Positions 7,820 through 14,651 are shown, counted from the stretch's first letter. The stretch: DNA of 16,135 nt from Minisyncoccota bacterium (GCA_018609785.1 JAHEOE010000087.1:1-16135), one strand, 5' to 3'. Program-made: numbers and translations. The notes: a model not told the origin generated them from the sequence alone.

Positions 7820-7854
7820 CGTATAGGGGGCTTCCTGTATAATTGAATAAATTA

Positions 7855-7863
7855 TGATATACT
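7855..7863 (+). promoter_or_regulatory. Predicted extended -10 promoter of parB
   Basis: TGATATACT is an extended -10 (TGnTATACT). No good -35 box is present at the expected distance. Transcription would start near 7870, giving a leader of about 20 nt. The motif matches the TGATAxxxT form seen before clpB and ftsA. Confidence 0.4.
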
Positions 7864-7889
7864 ACGTGTAGAGAAAAAAGAACGGTCTT

Positions 7890-8816
7890 ATGAAAGACAG
7901 TAAAAGTTTGGGACGAGGACTGTCCTCCCTTATTCCTCAAGATACTCGAAAGTCGCAAAATCAGGTTAAAGATACCGATAATCTTTCTCAATCGGAAGAC
8001 AAAAAGCAGAACACAGAGTCAGAAGAAAAGCAAAAATCCCGATCGAATACGGAAGGTGAGTTTCGGTATTTGGCGGTTGCAGAAATTGCGTCCAATCCGT
8101 ATCAACCGCGTAAAGTTTTTGATGAAGATGCTTTGGGGGAATTGGCTTCTTCCATTGCGGAAAAAGGAGTTCTTCAACCTTTGGTGGTACAGGAAGAAGG
8201 GAAAGGTTTTGTGTTGATTGCGGGAGAGCGGCGTTTGCGCGCGGCTAAACAGGCGGGATTGGAGACTGTACCCGCTCTTGTAAAATCCCCGCTTTCCGAA
8301 GCGGATCAAGCTCGTCTCGCGCTCATTGAAAATCTTCAGCGCGAGGATTTGGATCCCATCGAGCGGGCTCGTGGTATTGCCGATTTGCAGAACAGATTTC
8401 AGTTTACTCAAGAACAGGTTGCCGACCGGTTACATCTCAGCCGTTCGCGTATTGCTAATACGTTGCGACTTTTGACATTGCCCGAATCGGTTCAAAATGC
8501 GCTTGTTGAAGGAAAAATAACAGAGGGACACGCGAAAATAATAGCCGGTCTTCCCGACAAAGAATCTCAAGAACGTCTTCTTCAGACCATTCTTGAACAT
8601 ACGCTCAATGTTCGAGATACGGAATCTTTGGTAAAGACTTCGCCGAAAGCCTACAGACAACCGGTGAGCGAGCGAGTTAAACACTTGGCGAGTGAACTTT
8701 CCGAGAATCTGAATTCCAAAGTGGAGATCCGACCGCGAAAAGATCGGTATGTGGTTACCTTGAATATGTCTTCTGAAGATGAATTACAAGATTTGGCCAA
8801 ACGGTTGCAATCATGA
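7890..8816 (+). CDS. parB: Chromosome-partitioning protein ParB
   Basis: ParB binds parS DNA, spreads as a CTP-dependent clamp and is moved by ParA. The N-terminal LGRGLSSLIP (7-16) is the usual ParA-contacting peptide. It is followed by a charged linker (20-58) and the ParB/Srx domain with NPYQPRKVF, GERRLRA (112-118, CTP-binding box) and ENLQREDLDPIERA (147-160). A helix-turn-helix (FTQEQVADRLHLSRSRIA, 172-189) and a C-terminal dimerisation region follow. Length (308) is typical. ParA is not in the window and I found no parS-like GTTTCACGTGAAAC palindrome. Its stop overlaps the ruvX start. Confidence 0.95.
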   Translation: MKDSKSLGRGLSSLIPQDTRKSQNQVKDTDNLSQSEDKKQNTESEEKQKSRSNTEGEFRYLAVAEIASNPYQPRKVFDEDALGELASSIAEKGVLQPLVVQEEGKGFVLIAGERRLRAAKQAGLETVPALVKSPLSEADQARLALIENLQREDLDPIERARGIADLQNRFQFTQEQVADRLHLSRSRIANTLRLLTLPESVQNALVEGKITEGHAKIIAGLPDKESQERLLQTILEHTLNVRDTESLVKTSPKAYRQPVSERVKHLASELSENLNSKVEIRPRKDRYVVTLNMSSEDELQDLAKRLQS

Positions 8817-9202
8817 CAGTACTCTCGATTGATCCCGGAGCTAAGCGGATCGGTCTCGCAAAGGGAGATACGGAGCTGGGAATTGCTTTCCCGTTTGAGT
8901 TGGTGGAGATTGCTGACGAGACAGAGGGGGTTCGGCGGATTGCAGAAATTGTTGACAGAGAAAAAGTGAACCATGTGCTTTTGGGATGGCCGATCGGACT
9001 TGCCACCCAAGAGACGGAGCAAACCGCGGCGGTGCGTCGGTTGCACGAATCACTTTCGGAAACAGTGTCCGTTCCTGTTGAACGTGTCGATGAGCGTATG
9101 AGTACGCGCCGAGCGGCTCAAAATGTTGGTAGTGGAAAGAGTCTTGATGTGGAAGCGGCGCGAGTTCTTCTTGAAGAATGGTTAAGTAAAAGTAGCACAT
9201 AG
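8813..9202 (+). CDS. ruvX: RuvX/YqgF family RNase H-like nuclease
   Basis: YqgF proteins are RNase H-fold nucleases, called putative Holliday-junction resolvases. In E. coli YqgF takes part in 16S rRNA 5'-end maturation. The pattern fits over the full 129 residues: SIDPGAKRIGLA with Asp7, LLGWPIG (canonical VGLP) near 57-62, VDERMST with Asp93, and LDVEAARVLL with Asp112. It starts inside the parB stop (ATGA) and has no Shine-Dalgarno sequence, so it is likely translated by coupling. Confidence 0.93.
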   Translation: MTVLSIDPGAKRIGLAKGDTELGIAFPFELVEIADETEGVRRIAEIVDREKVNHVLLGWPIGLATQETEQTAAVRRLHESLSETVSVPVERVDERMSTRRAAQNVGSGKSLDVEAARVLLEEWLSKSST

Positions 9203-9243
9203 TAGAAGCGTCAGTAATGTATACGTAACGTAATTTTGCACTT

Positions 9244-10239
9244 ATGAATACTCCGTTTTCGCCTGACAGTTCACATATTCGAGCTCGTGAAGATGGTCTC
9301 ACAGGGAAAATTGTATATACACCTTTGCCGGGATATTCGGAAGAAACGGTCTGGAGTTTTAAACGTTCCGGTCCCGTAACAAGTTCCGTTCCTTTGTCTA
9401 ATCGGAATTCCAATCTCTCATGGCTTAAAGAAGACGTGATTGCTTTGCGGTTGGGGAGTGAAGACGGTGATTCGGAGGTTTTGGTAAATTGCCCCGAACT
9501 TCCTTTGCGCGGCGCTTCTGTTGAAGAGGTTGGGCCGCACGCCGTTGCTGATACCAAGTTCTATCGAGAGCGAGTATATTCGGTACCGCTGCAATCTTAT
9601 GTGTATCTGTCCGGTGGACGATGGGAACGGATTCTTGAGGCCTTGCAAAAACGTACTCTGTATCTGGCAGCTTTGCGTTTTTGGCAATTTATCGGACCTT
9701 TCTCATCGGTAGAAGAGCAGTATCGGAGTGAGGAGCGACCATATATGGATCTTGTTGGGTATCCGTTTGTTCCTACGGAGGTTGATTGTGCTCTGAAAAC
9801 CAGTGAGCGGTATTATACCAAACATAATGTGAGTATATTCGAGCATTTGGTTAACTTTGAAATTGAGAAGCGGGTGCGTATTGTCGAAGAGACTGAGGAG
9901 TTTGTGTTGATCTGTCCGTATGTCTCCGAGTATCCGTATGAAATGATGCTTATTCCCAAAGCATCTCAGTCTTCTTTTGAACGTATGTCTCCCGCGGAAC
10001 GAGCTTCGTGTGCTCACAGTCTGTCAACCGCGTTTCGTTCGGTGAAGAATGCCCTGGGAGACGTGGAGTGTAATATCCTGTGGTACAATGCACCTTACGA
10101 TGGGCGCAGGCATCTTCATTTCCGTTGGTATATTCGAATTATTCCCGATGTTCGTATGCCCGGTATGCGTCACGGAGTTCAGCTGGTGCCGTATTGTCCC
10201 GTAGCGCCGGAAGATGCCGCGACCCGTCTGAGGCAATAA
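9244..10239 (+). CDS. GalT-like (HIT superfamily) protein with lost catalytic motifs
   Basis: The whole length follows galactose-1-phosphate uridylyltransferase. YPFVPTEVD, then SERYYTKHN, correspond to the GalT stretch after its HPHSQ motif. ICPYVSEYPYEMMLIPK, NILWYNAPYDG and PVAPEDAATRLR match the second HIT-like half. Key residues are missing. Where GalT has HPHSQ this protein has RPYMD (165-169). The zinc-type cysteines before EEEL are replaced (NVSIFEHLV). The nucleophile motif HxHxE before IIP reads RWYIR (294-298), although HLH occurs four residues earlier (290-292). It is therefore probably not a uridylyltransferase, and may bind nucleotides or act as a scaffold. It starts 41 nt after ruvX and lies 11 nt before radC. 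The start is uncertain. Confidence 0.7.
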   Translation: MNTPFSPDSSHIRAREDGLTGKIVYTPLPGYSEETVWSFKRSGPVTSSVPLSNRNSNLSWLKEDVIALRLGSEDGDSEVLVNCPELPLRGASVEEVGPHAVADTKFYRERVYSVPLQSYVYLSGGRWERILEALQKRTLYLAALRFWQFIGPFSSVEEQYRSEERPYMDLVGYPFVPTEVDCALKTSERYYTKHNVSIFEHLVNFEIEKRVRIVEETEEFVLICPYVSEYPYEMMLIPKASQSSFERMSPAERASCAHSLSTAFRSVKNALGDVECNILWYNAPYDGRRHLHFRWYIRIIPDVRMPGMRHGVQLVPYCPVAPEDAATRLRQ

Positions 10240-10250
10240 TTTTTTGTACC

Positions 10251-10910
10251 ATGTATCGGATACGGGATTTGGCGCCCGAAAACAAACCACGTGAAAAACT
10301 GAGCGCCGAAGGAACGCGAAGCTTGGAGTTGTCCGAGCTTCTGGCTATAGTTTTGGGAACCGGAACGCAAAAAGAAGGGGTTTTGGAAATTTCTCGACGG
10401 ATACTGCGTGAGTACGGAACGCGAGCAGTGTGTGCCTACACTTCGGTCGAGGCGGTTAAGACGGACTTTCAAATATCTCATGTCAAAGCGTGTCAGGTGT
10501 TGGCCGCTGTAGAAATCGGTAGACGTTTGTTTGCGTCGCAATCTCACTCATATCCCACGTTGAATACGCCGGAAAATGTGGCTGCGTATGTGGGAGAAAT
10601 GGGAACGTATCGGAAAGAGTATGTACGCGGTCTGTACCTCAATACTCGAAATGTTCTCATTCATGATGAAATTATTTCTATAGGGAGTCTTGATACAAGC
10701 ATTGCGCATCCGCGGGAGATATTTTATCCGGCTATCGAGCATGCGGCAGCGGCGGTCATTGTGGTTCATAATCATCCTTCGGGAAGCCTTTCGGCCAGTA
10801 CGGCGGATCGGGATTTGACGGACCGGCTTAAATCCTCGGGTGAACTTCTACAAATTCCGCTTTTAGACCATGTTTTGGTGACCTCTGAGTCATTCAAAAG
10901 CATTCTCTAG
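10251..10910 (+). CDS. radC: RadC family JAB/MPN-domain protein
   Basis: RadC proteins have an N-terminal helix-hairpin-helix-like UPF0758 domain and a C-terminal JAB1/MPN fold. Their cellular role is unsettled and they are not clearly DNA-repair enzymes. Here residues 1-90 hold PREKL, LLAIVLGTG and GRRLF. The metal motif is VVHNHPSG with His173 and His175, then Ser183 and Asp186, so the JAMM ligands are present. Length is 219, as expected. The reading frame is open upstream to 10080, but the ATG at 10251 is preferred because upstream codons overlap the GalT-like gene and the protein aligns from MYRIRDLAPENKPREKL. Confidence 0.92.
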   Translation: MYRIRDLAPENKPREKLSAEGTRSLELSELLAIVLGTGTQKEGVLEISRRILREYGTRAVCAYTSVEAVKTDFQISHVKACQVLAAVEIGRRLFASQSHSYPTLNTPENVAAYVGEMGTYRKEYVRGLYLNTRNVLIHDEIISIGSLDTSIAHPREIFYPAIEHAAAAVIVVHNHPSGSLSASTADRDLTDRLKSSGELLQIPLLDHVLVTSESFKSIL

Positions 10911-10913
10911 ACC

Positions 10914-10941
10914 TTTACGTATTCCATATTTTGAGTATAAT
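10914..10941 (+). promoter_or_regulatory. Predicted promoter of lepB
   Basis: A -35-like TTTACG (10914-10919), a 16-nt spacer and a consensus -10 TATAAT (10936-10941) lie just after the radC stop. The transcript would start near 10948, giving a leader of about 10 nt with no Shine-Dalgarno sequence. Confidence 0.55.
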
Positions 10942-10958
10942 GCAAAGAAATATTGATT

Positions 10959-11576
10959 ATGAACAACACCGACACAACTTCAAAAGAAAAATCGGAAATA
11001 ATTTTCAAAGAAGCGTTACGCTTTATTCGGTTTGTTCTTATTTTGGCAATCTTATTTTGGCTTATTCGTTCTTTTGTCATGCAACCCTTTGTAGTTCGAG
11101 GGTCTTCCATGGAAAGTACATTCTCCAACGGGGATTACGTCATTATTGAAAAGCTATCTTATGCGTTCGGCGAACCTCAACGAGGAGAAGTTATTGTTTT
11201 TCAGGCCGGATTCACTGAGGCTGCTCCTTCCGAAAATTCGTTCTATATCAAACGTATTATTGGATTACCCGGTGAGACGGTTCGTATTCGAAACGGAAAT
11301 GTCATTGTTCAAAACAGAGAGTATCCTCAAGGTAAAATCTTGTCCGAGCGATACCTTGATGATCGCGTGGTTACGCGGGCGCGTGAGGATACTCGAGTGA
11401 ATCTCGGCTCAAATGAATACTTTGTTATGGGAGACAATCGTCCCAACAGTTCGGATTCTCGCATTTGGGGCGCTCTAAAAGAAAAATACATTGTTGGCAA
11501 GCCGATCGTTCGGGTCTACCCGTTCGATGATTTTCAGATATTTACTGAAAAAAATGCTCCGGAAAAATATAGATAG
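10959..11576 (+). CDS. lepB: Signal peptidase I
   Basis: This membrane-bound serine-lysine protease removes Sec and Tat signal peptides on the outer face of the membrane. One transmembrane helix (about 22-40) is followed by VVRGSSMEST with nucleophile Ser50, FYIKRIIGLPGE with general base Lys98, and the conserved MGDNRPNSSDSR box. The 205-residue length fits single-anchor family members. The ATG at 10959 is preferred over a TTG two codons earlier. It is separated from hisS by 8 nt and the two are probably one transcript. It would not process the prepilin at 343, which needs a prepilin peptidase. Confidence 0.95.
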   Translation: MNNTDTTSKEKSEIIFKEALRFIRFVLILAILFWLIRSFVMQPFVVRGSSMESTFSNGDYVIIEKLSYAFGEPQRGEVIVFQAGFTEAAPSENSFYIKRIIGLPGETVRIRNGNVIVQNREYPQGKILSERYLDDRVVTRAREDTRVNLGSNEYFVMGDNRPNSSDSRIWGALKEKYIVGKPIVRVYPFDDFQIFTEKNAPEKYR

Positions 11577-11584
11577 ATAAGCTT

Positions 11585-12895
11585 ATGATATACCAAAATA
11601 CGCTCGATACCGCACCTGTTTACGATATATTACCTCACGATCATCCTCTGTGGGATCGTGTTATCGAGACAACAGAGGAATATCTCACTCAATTCGAACA
11701 TCAAAAAGTAACCGTTCCCTTCGGTGAAAAAGAAGCGCTGTTCACTAAACGTTTGCTGCAAAAATTAAATCTCGAACGCAAGAGCGATCTTTATATTGTT
11801 CGTCGTTCGCATAAACAAGGGTTGGTTGTGAGTCCTCCGGGGCCGATCGGGCTTTTGCGTCTTTGTATGGAGAACGATTTATTGCAAGAACGCAACCCCG
11901 CCAAGTTATATACGTATACTTCTACGCTTACGTATGATGAAGAACTTGGAGATTATGAACAGCACCATGTTATGAAAAGCGAGACCATCGGGGATACGTC
12001 TCCGGTTCGGGATGCTGAACAGATCATGGTTGCCAAAAAAATGCTTGCGGAATTGGGGATTACCAATACAACGGTACGTATTAATAGTTTGGGGAGTGAA
12101 AAGTGTAAAGAACGGTATTATGAAAAACTTCTCCGTGAAATTCCCGAAGAACTCCATGATATATGTGAACGGTATCGTAATGATCCGGTGAAAATGTTTA
12201 TGTGTTTACAGGAGGGGGTCAGTCAACGTGAAGATATAAATTTGCCGCAATTAATTGATAATCTCACGGAGAGTTGCTATGAGCACTTCAAACAGGTTCT
12301 TGAGTTTCTTGATACGTTAGAAATCCCGTATCAATTGGATCCGCATCTGGAAAGTAAAACCGGCTTTGCGTATAAGACCGTTTTTGAAATTGTTGCGGAT
12401 GATGGGTCTGTTCTTGTGCGAGGCGGTCGGCATGATGATTTACTGACCGAGTTTCAAACCGTGCCGGAAGAAGAGACTGAAGAAGAGGTTGTTCCGGTCG
12501 AAGGAGCGGTTGGTATGGAGATTAAGATTGATCGATTGGTACGTCTCTTGGCCGCTCGAGAGGATTTCCGAAAACCCGGGCGAACTCCTGATATTTTTGT
12601 AGCCGGTGTGGGCCAAGAGGGGCAGAAGTATGCTCTTACGTTGCTTGCACAGGTACGTGACGAGGGACTTGCCGTTACCGAACAGCTGGGAAAAAAACGG
12701 TTAAAGGAACAGCTCGCCTTTGCTCGAGAAGAAGGGATCGAACTCATGGTGATTGCCGGACGCAAAGAAGCATTGGACGGTTCGGTGATTATTAGACACC
12801 GTTCCAATGAAAATCAAGAAACGGTGGACGCCGAACGATTTATTCCATTCCTTTATCAGAAGTTACGGGAGCAAAATCTTGAAGAAGAGGAGTGA
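11585..12895 (+). CDS. Histidyl-tRNA synthetase-like protein with altered active site
   Basis: The architecture is that of class II HisRS: an N-terminal catalytic fold (about 10-325), with a recognisable insertion (VRINSLGSEKCKERYYEKLL, 164-183), and a C-terminal anticodon-binding domain (335-432). Several active-site motifs are not canonical. The RPEGT segment that contacts histidine reads SPPGPI (83-88). Motif 2, normally GRYREFHQ, reads GDYEQHHV (122-129), losing its arginines. The HisA loop, normally VRGLDYYTGTVFEI, reads ESKTGFAYKTVFEI (256-269), so the catalytic Arg259 (E. coli numbering) is not aligned. Motif 3 keeps an arginine (Arg317). It may be a HisRS paralogue without aminoacylation activity, functionally like HisZ or other synthetase-like regulators, although HisZ usually lacks the C-terminal domain kept here. 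A lineage-specific active HisRS cannot be excluded. Confidence 0.7.
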   Translation: MIYQNTLDTAPVYDILPHDHPLWDRVIETTEEYLTQFEHQKVTVPFGEKEALFTKRLLQKLNLERKSDLYIVRRSHKQGLVVSPPGPIGLLRLCMENDLLQERNPAKLYTYTSTLTYDEELGDYEQHHVMKSETIGDTSPVRDAEQIMVAKKMLAELGITNTTVRINSLGSEKCKERYYEKLLREIPEELHDICERYRNDPVKMFMCLQEGVSQREDINLPQLIDNLTESCYEHFKQVLEFLDTLEIPYQLDPHLESKTGFAYKTVFEIVADDGSVLVRGGRHDDLLTEFQTVPEEETEEEVVPVEGAVGMEIKIDRLVRLLAAREDFRKPGRTPDIFVAGVGQEGQKYALTLLAQVRDEGLAVTEQLGKKRLKEQLAFAREEGIELMVIAGRKEALDGSVIIRHRSNENQETVDAERFIPFLYQKLREQNLEEEE

Positions 12896-12918
12896 AAGTT
12901 GGTGTTATGAGTTGAGTT

Positions 12919-13096
12919 CTAGAAGCCATCTCAAAAACCTTGTTCTTTTACCTCTATTATAATACGTATATGAAAGCAATAGAGACGTATTCACTGGCAT
13001 TTAACGCCTACGACCTATAACCATACTCCAAATTCGTTCATACGCTTTGTTGCTTTCATATATTTTTAATCTCAATAATTTTGAGACGAACTCTAG
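12919..13096 (+). repeat. Foldback element copy 1 (core inverted relative to copy 2)
   Basis: The 178-bp element starts CTAGAAGCCATCTCAAAAA and ends TTTTGAGACGAACTCTAG. These outer ends form an imperfect inverted repeat with CTAG at each edge. Inside, arms ATATGAAAGCAATAGAG (12968-12984) and CTTTGTTGCTTTCATAT (13045-13061) pair with wobbles around a 60-nt loop. The element lies between hisS-like and rpsU. Its flanks align in the same orientation as copy 2, but its core matches copy 2 only as reverse complement. No protein is convincingly encoded. Confidence 0.85.
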
Positions 13097-13107
13097 ATTG
13101 TGAAGTA

Positions 13108-13136
13108 TTGCATCTTCACGTTAAATATGCTATTAT
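13108..13136 (+). promoter_or_regulatory. Predicted rpsU promoter with overlapping dyad
   Basis: A -35 box TTGCAT (13108-13113), a 17-nt spacer and a -10 box TATTAT (13131-13136) make the best promoter in the window. A dyad GTGAAG-tattgcat-CTTCAC (13100-13119) spans the -35 box and could be an operator. Transcription would start near 13143. Confidence 0.6.
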
Positions 13137-13152
13137 AGCTTTATATAATTAG

Positions 13153-13160
13153 AAAGGAGG
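13153..13160 (+). promoter_or_regulatory. Strong Shine-Dalgarno sequence of rpsU
   Basis: AAAGGAGG lies 11 nt upstream of the rpsU ATG. It is the only strong anti-SD match I find before any start codon in this window. clpB has at most AGGA. Confidence 0.9.
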
Positions 13161-13171
13161 TAGGTTATACT

Positions 13172-13444
13172 ATGGTAGAAGTTCGCAAACGCGACAAAGA
13201 AAGCACGGAAGCAATGCTTCGGCGTTTTACGCGGCGTGTGAATAACAGTAAAGTGTTATCTCAAGCGAAGGATGCTCGGTACCGGAATAAAGAGAAAAGT
13301 AAAAGAGAGCAACGTAAGGTTGCTATGAATCGGCAGTTATTTGTCAGTGAGCGTAAGAAGCTTGAAAAAATGGGAGAAGTTGCTCCACACGAAAGACTCC
13401 CGAACAAGCATAAATTAAAGATTAAATCCAAGCTGAAAAAATAG
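13172..13444 (+). CDS. rpsU: Small ribosomal subunit protein bS21
   Basis: bS21 binds the 30S platform near the 3' end of 16S rRNA, next to the anti-Shine-Dalgarno sequence. The conserved segment is VEVRKRDKESTEAMLRRFTRRV (residues 2-23), then basic helices with KSKREQRKVAMNR. At 90 residues it is longer than the roughly 70-residue E. coli protein; the extra C-terminal part (about 60-90) is very basic and ends KIKSKLKK. It has its own promoter and a strong Shine-Dalgarno sequence, unlike its neighbours, which suggests translational feedback. yqeY follows after 3 nt. Confidence 0.95.
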   Translation: MVEVRKRDKESTEAMLRRFTRRVNNSKVLSQAKDARYRNKEKSKREQRKVAMNRQLFVSERKKLEKMGEVAPHERLPNKHKLKIKSKLKK

Positions 13445-13447
13445 TAT

Positions 13448-13897
13448 ATGAGCGCATCCATTCCTGAACAGATTCAAAATGATTTGAAGCAAGCATTGAA
13501 AGAAGGGCGTACCGAAGAGCGAAATGTACTTCGCACTGTCATGTCTGAGTTGAAGAATGTTCAAATTGAGAAAGATGATTTTTCCGATGAGGATGCAATA
13601 AGTGTTCTTACCAAACTTCAAAAACAACGTAAGCAATCCGCCGAGGAATATCGTAATGCCGGACGAGACGATCTGGCCGAGCAGGAAGATAAAGAAGCGG
13701 AAATTATTGCTCAATATCTTCCCGAGGCAATGAGTGAAGAAGATCTTGAACGAGAAGTAGACACGGTTATAGCGGAGTTGGGAGATGACACAGATCTCGG
13801 AAGTGTGATGAAAAATGTAATGCCTCGTGTAAAAGGAAAAGTTGATGGGAGTTTGGTACAGGAAAAGGTACGAGAAAAGTTAGGATTTGAAGCCTAA
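13448..13897 (+). CDS. yqeY: GatB/YqeY domain-containing protein
   Basis: YqeY proteins share the C-terminal tail domain of the amidotransferase subunit GatB, which contacts tRNA, but as stand-alone proteins their role is not defined. The family pattern runs over all 149 residues: a helical N-half with VLRTVMSELKN and a charged KQRKQSAEEYRNAGRDDLAE, then EIIAQYLPEAMSEEDLE and a C-terminal domain with DLGSVMKNVMPRVKGKVDGS. It sits 3 nt after rpsU with no Shine-Dalgarno sequence. Its stop overlaps the ybeY start (TAATG). The rpsU-yqeY pairing is common in other bacteria and supports the call. Confidence 0.93.
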   Translation: MSASIPEQIQNDLKQALKEGRTEERNVLRTVMSELKNVQIEKDDFSDEDAISVLTKLQKQRKQSAEEYRNAGRDDLAEQEDKEAEIIAQYLPEAMSEEDLEREVDTVIAELGDDTDLGSVMKNVMPRVKGKVDGSLVQEKVREKLGFEA

Positions 13898-14325
13898 TGG
13901 AGATTACGTTTGTAAATACGCCTCAGAATGTCTCAATAGAAGATGTTTGGGGCGTTTTTTTATCAATCGAAGAAATTGTGGGGAAGTATTCGGGGGAGAT
14001 AAGTTTGATGTATACAAACAAAGCTTATATGACTGAGTTAAATACTGTGTATCGGGGAAAGAACGAGCCCACGAATGTTTTGGCATTTCCGTTGGGAGAT
14101 GAGGAATATGTTCTGGGGGATATCGTAATTTGTGAAACCAAAGCCTGCACTCCTGAGAAACAGACGATGGAGAGTTGTGAGGATGAAATTCGATATTTGG
14201 TCATTCATGCTGTCCTTCATCTCTTGGGGTATGATCATCAGGAAGAAGAGGAGTTTGAAGAAATGCATACTTTGGAGAAGCGAATCTGGGAACATGTTCG
14301 GTCAGATATAGCACGTAGCGATTAG
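13897..14325 (+). CDS. ybeY: Endoribonuclease YbeY
   Basis: YbeY is a metal-dependent RNase involved in 16S rRNA 3'-end maturation and 70S quality control. The signature is present: YRGKNEPTNVLAFPLGD at 53-69, GDIVIC at 74-79, and the zinc motif HAVLHLLGYDH with His104, His108 and His114. The usual HGxLHL glycine is alanine here. Length 142 is typical. Its start shares bases with the yqeY stop, so it is coupled. With rpsU upstream the operon groups proteins acting on the 3' end of 16S rRNA. Confidence 0.95.
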   Translation: MEITFVNTPQNVSIEDVWGVFLSIEEIVGKYSGEISLMYTNKAYMTELNTVYRGKNEPTNVLAFPLGDEEYVLGDIVICETKACTPEKQTMESCEDEIRYLVIHAVLHLLGYDHQEEEEFEEMHTLEKRIWEHVRSDIARSD

Positions 14326-14336
14326 GAGGAGACTTT

Positions 14337-14359
14337 GATATACGGTAGATATACAGTTG
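14337..14359 (+). repeat. Short GATATACxGT repeat pair
   Basis: GATATACGGTAG and GATATACAGTTG lie head to tail, sharing one base, just after ybeY. They match words in the 2736-2850 gap. Confidence 0.4.
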
Positions 14360-14366
14360 TGCGTTG

Positions 14367-14543
14367 CTAGAAGCCATCTCAAAAATATTCTTTCGGAATA
14401 TCATATTTATCATACGCATATGAAGGCGACAGAGCGTATGAACGAATTTTGGGTATGGTGGGCCGTAGGCATTAAATGCCAGTGAATACGTCTCTGTCGC
14501 CTTCATATATTTCTACCTTCAATAATTTTGAGATGATCTCTAG
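14367..14543 (+). repeat. Foldback element copy 2 (core inverted relative to copy 1)
   Basis: The 177-bp element has the same first 19 bases and last 35-bp flank pattern as copy 1. Inner arms ATATGAAGGCGACAGAG (14418-14434) and CTCTGTCGCCTTCATAT (14492-14508) are perfectly complementary. Its 57-bp loop matches copy 1 at about 90% only when reverse-complemented. The left flank also contains a small ATATTC/GAATAT hairpin. It lies just after ybeY. Confidence 0.85.
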
Positions 14544-14573
14544 AAGAATATTATGATGTGAGTATATCTTGCT

Positions 14574-14623
14574 GTGTTTTCCTCCTTTTTAAAGGAGGAA
14601 ATGCCCGAAGGGAAAGGAGGTTG
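14574..14623 (+). repeat. REP-like palindromic repeat
   Basis: It holds the hairpin TTTCCTCCTTT/AAAGGAGGAAA, then CCCgaaGGG, then AAAGGAGGTT. It is the same subtype as 123-172 in the opposite orientation. Confidence 0.75.
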
Positions 14624-14651
14624 ATGTTCGAACATCCTGTTTATGTTGCTA

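Noticed and set aside
7890..8816. parS site or replication origin near parB
   Set aside because: No parS-like palindrome, DnaA-box cluster or dnaA/parA gene was seen nearby.
10080..10250. Upstream extension of the radC frame
   Set aside because: The extra 57 codons overlap the GalT-like gene and do not resemble RadC. Homology begins at 10251.
14201..14506. Minus-strand open frame starting MKATETYSLAFNAY, with a similar short peptide readable in foldback copy 1
   Set aside because: It runs from the element core into the antisense of ybeY. The copy 1 version stops after 16 codons and the copies differ by an indel and non-synonymous changes. It reflects the repeat, not a gene.
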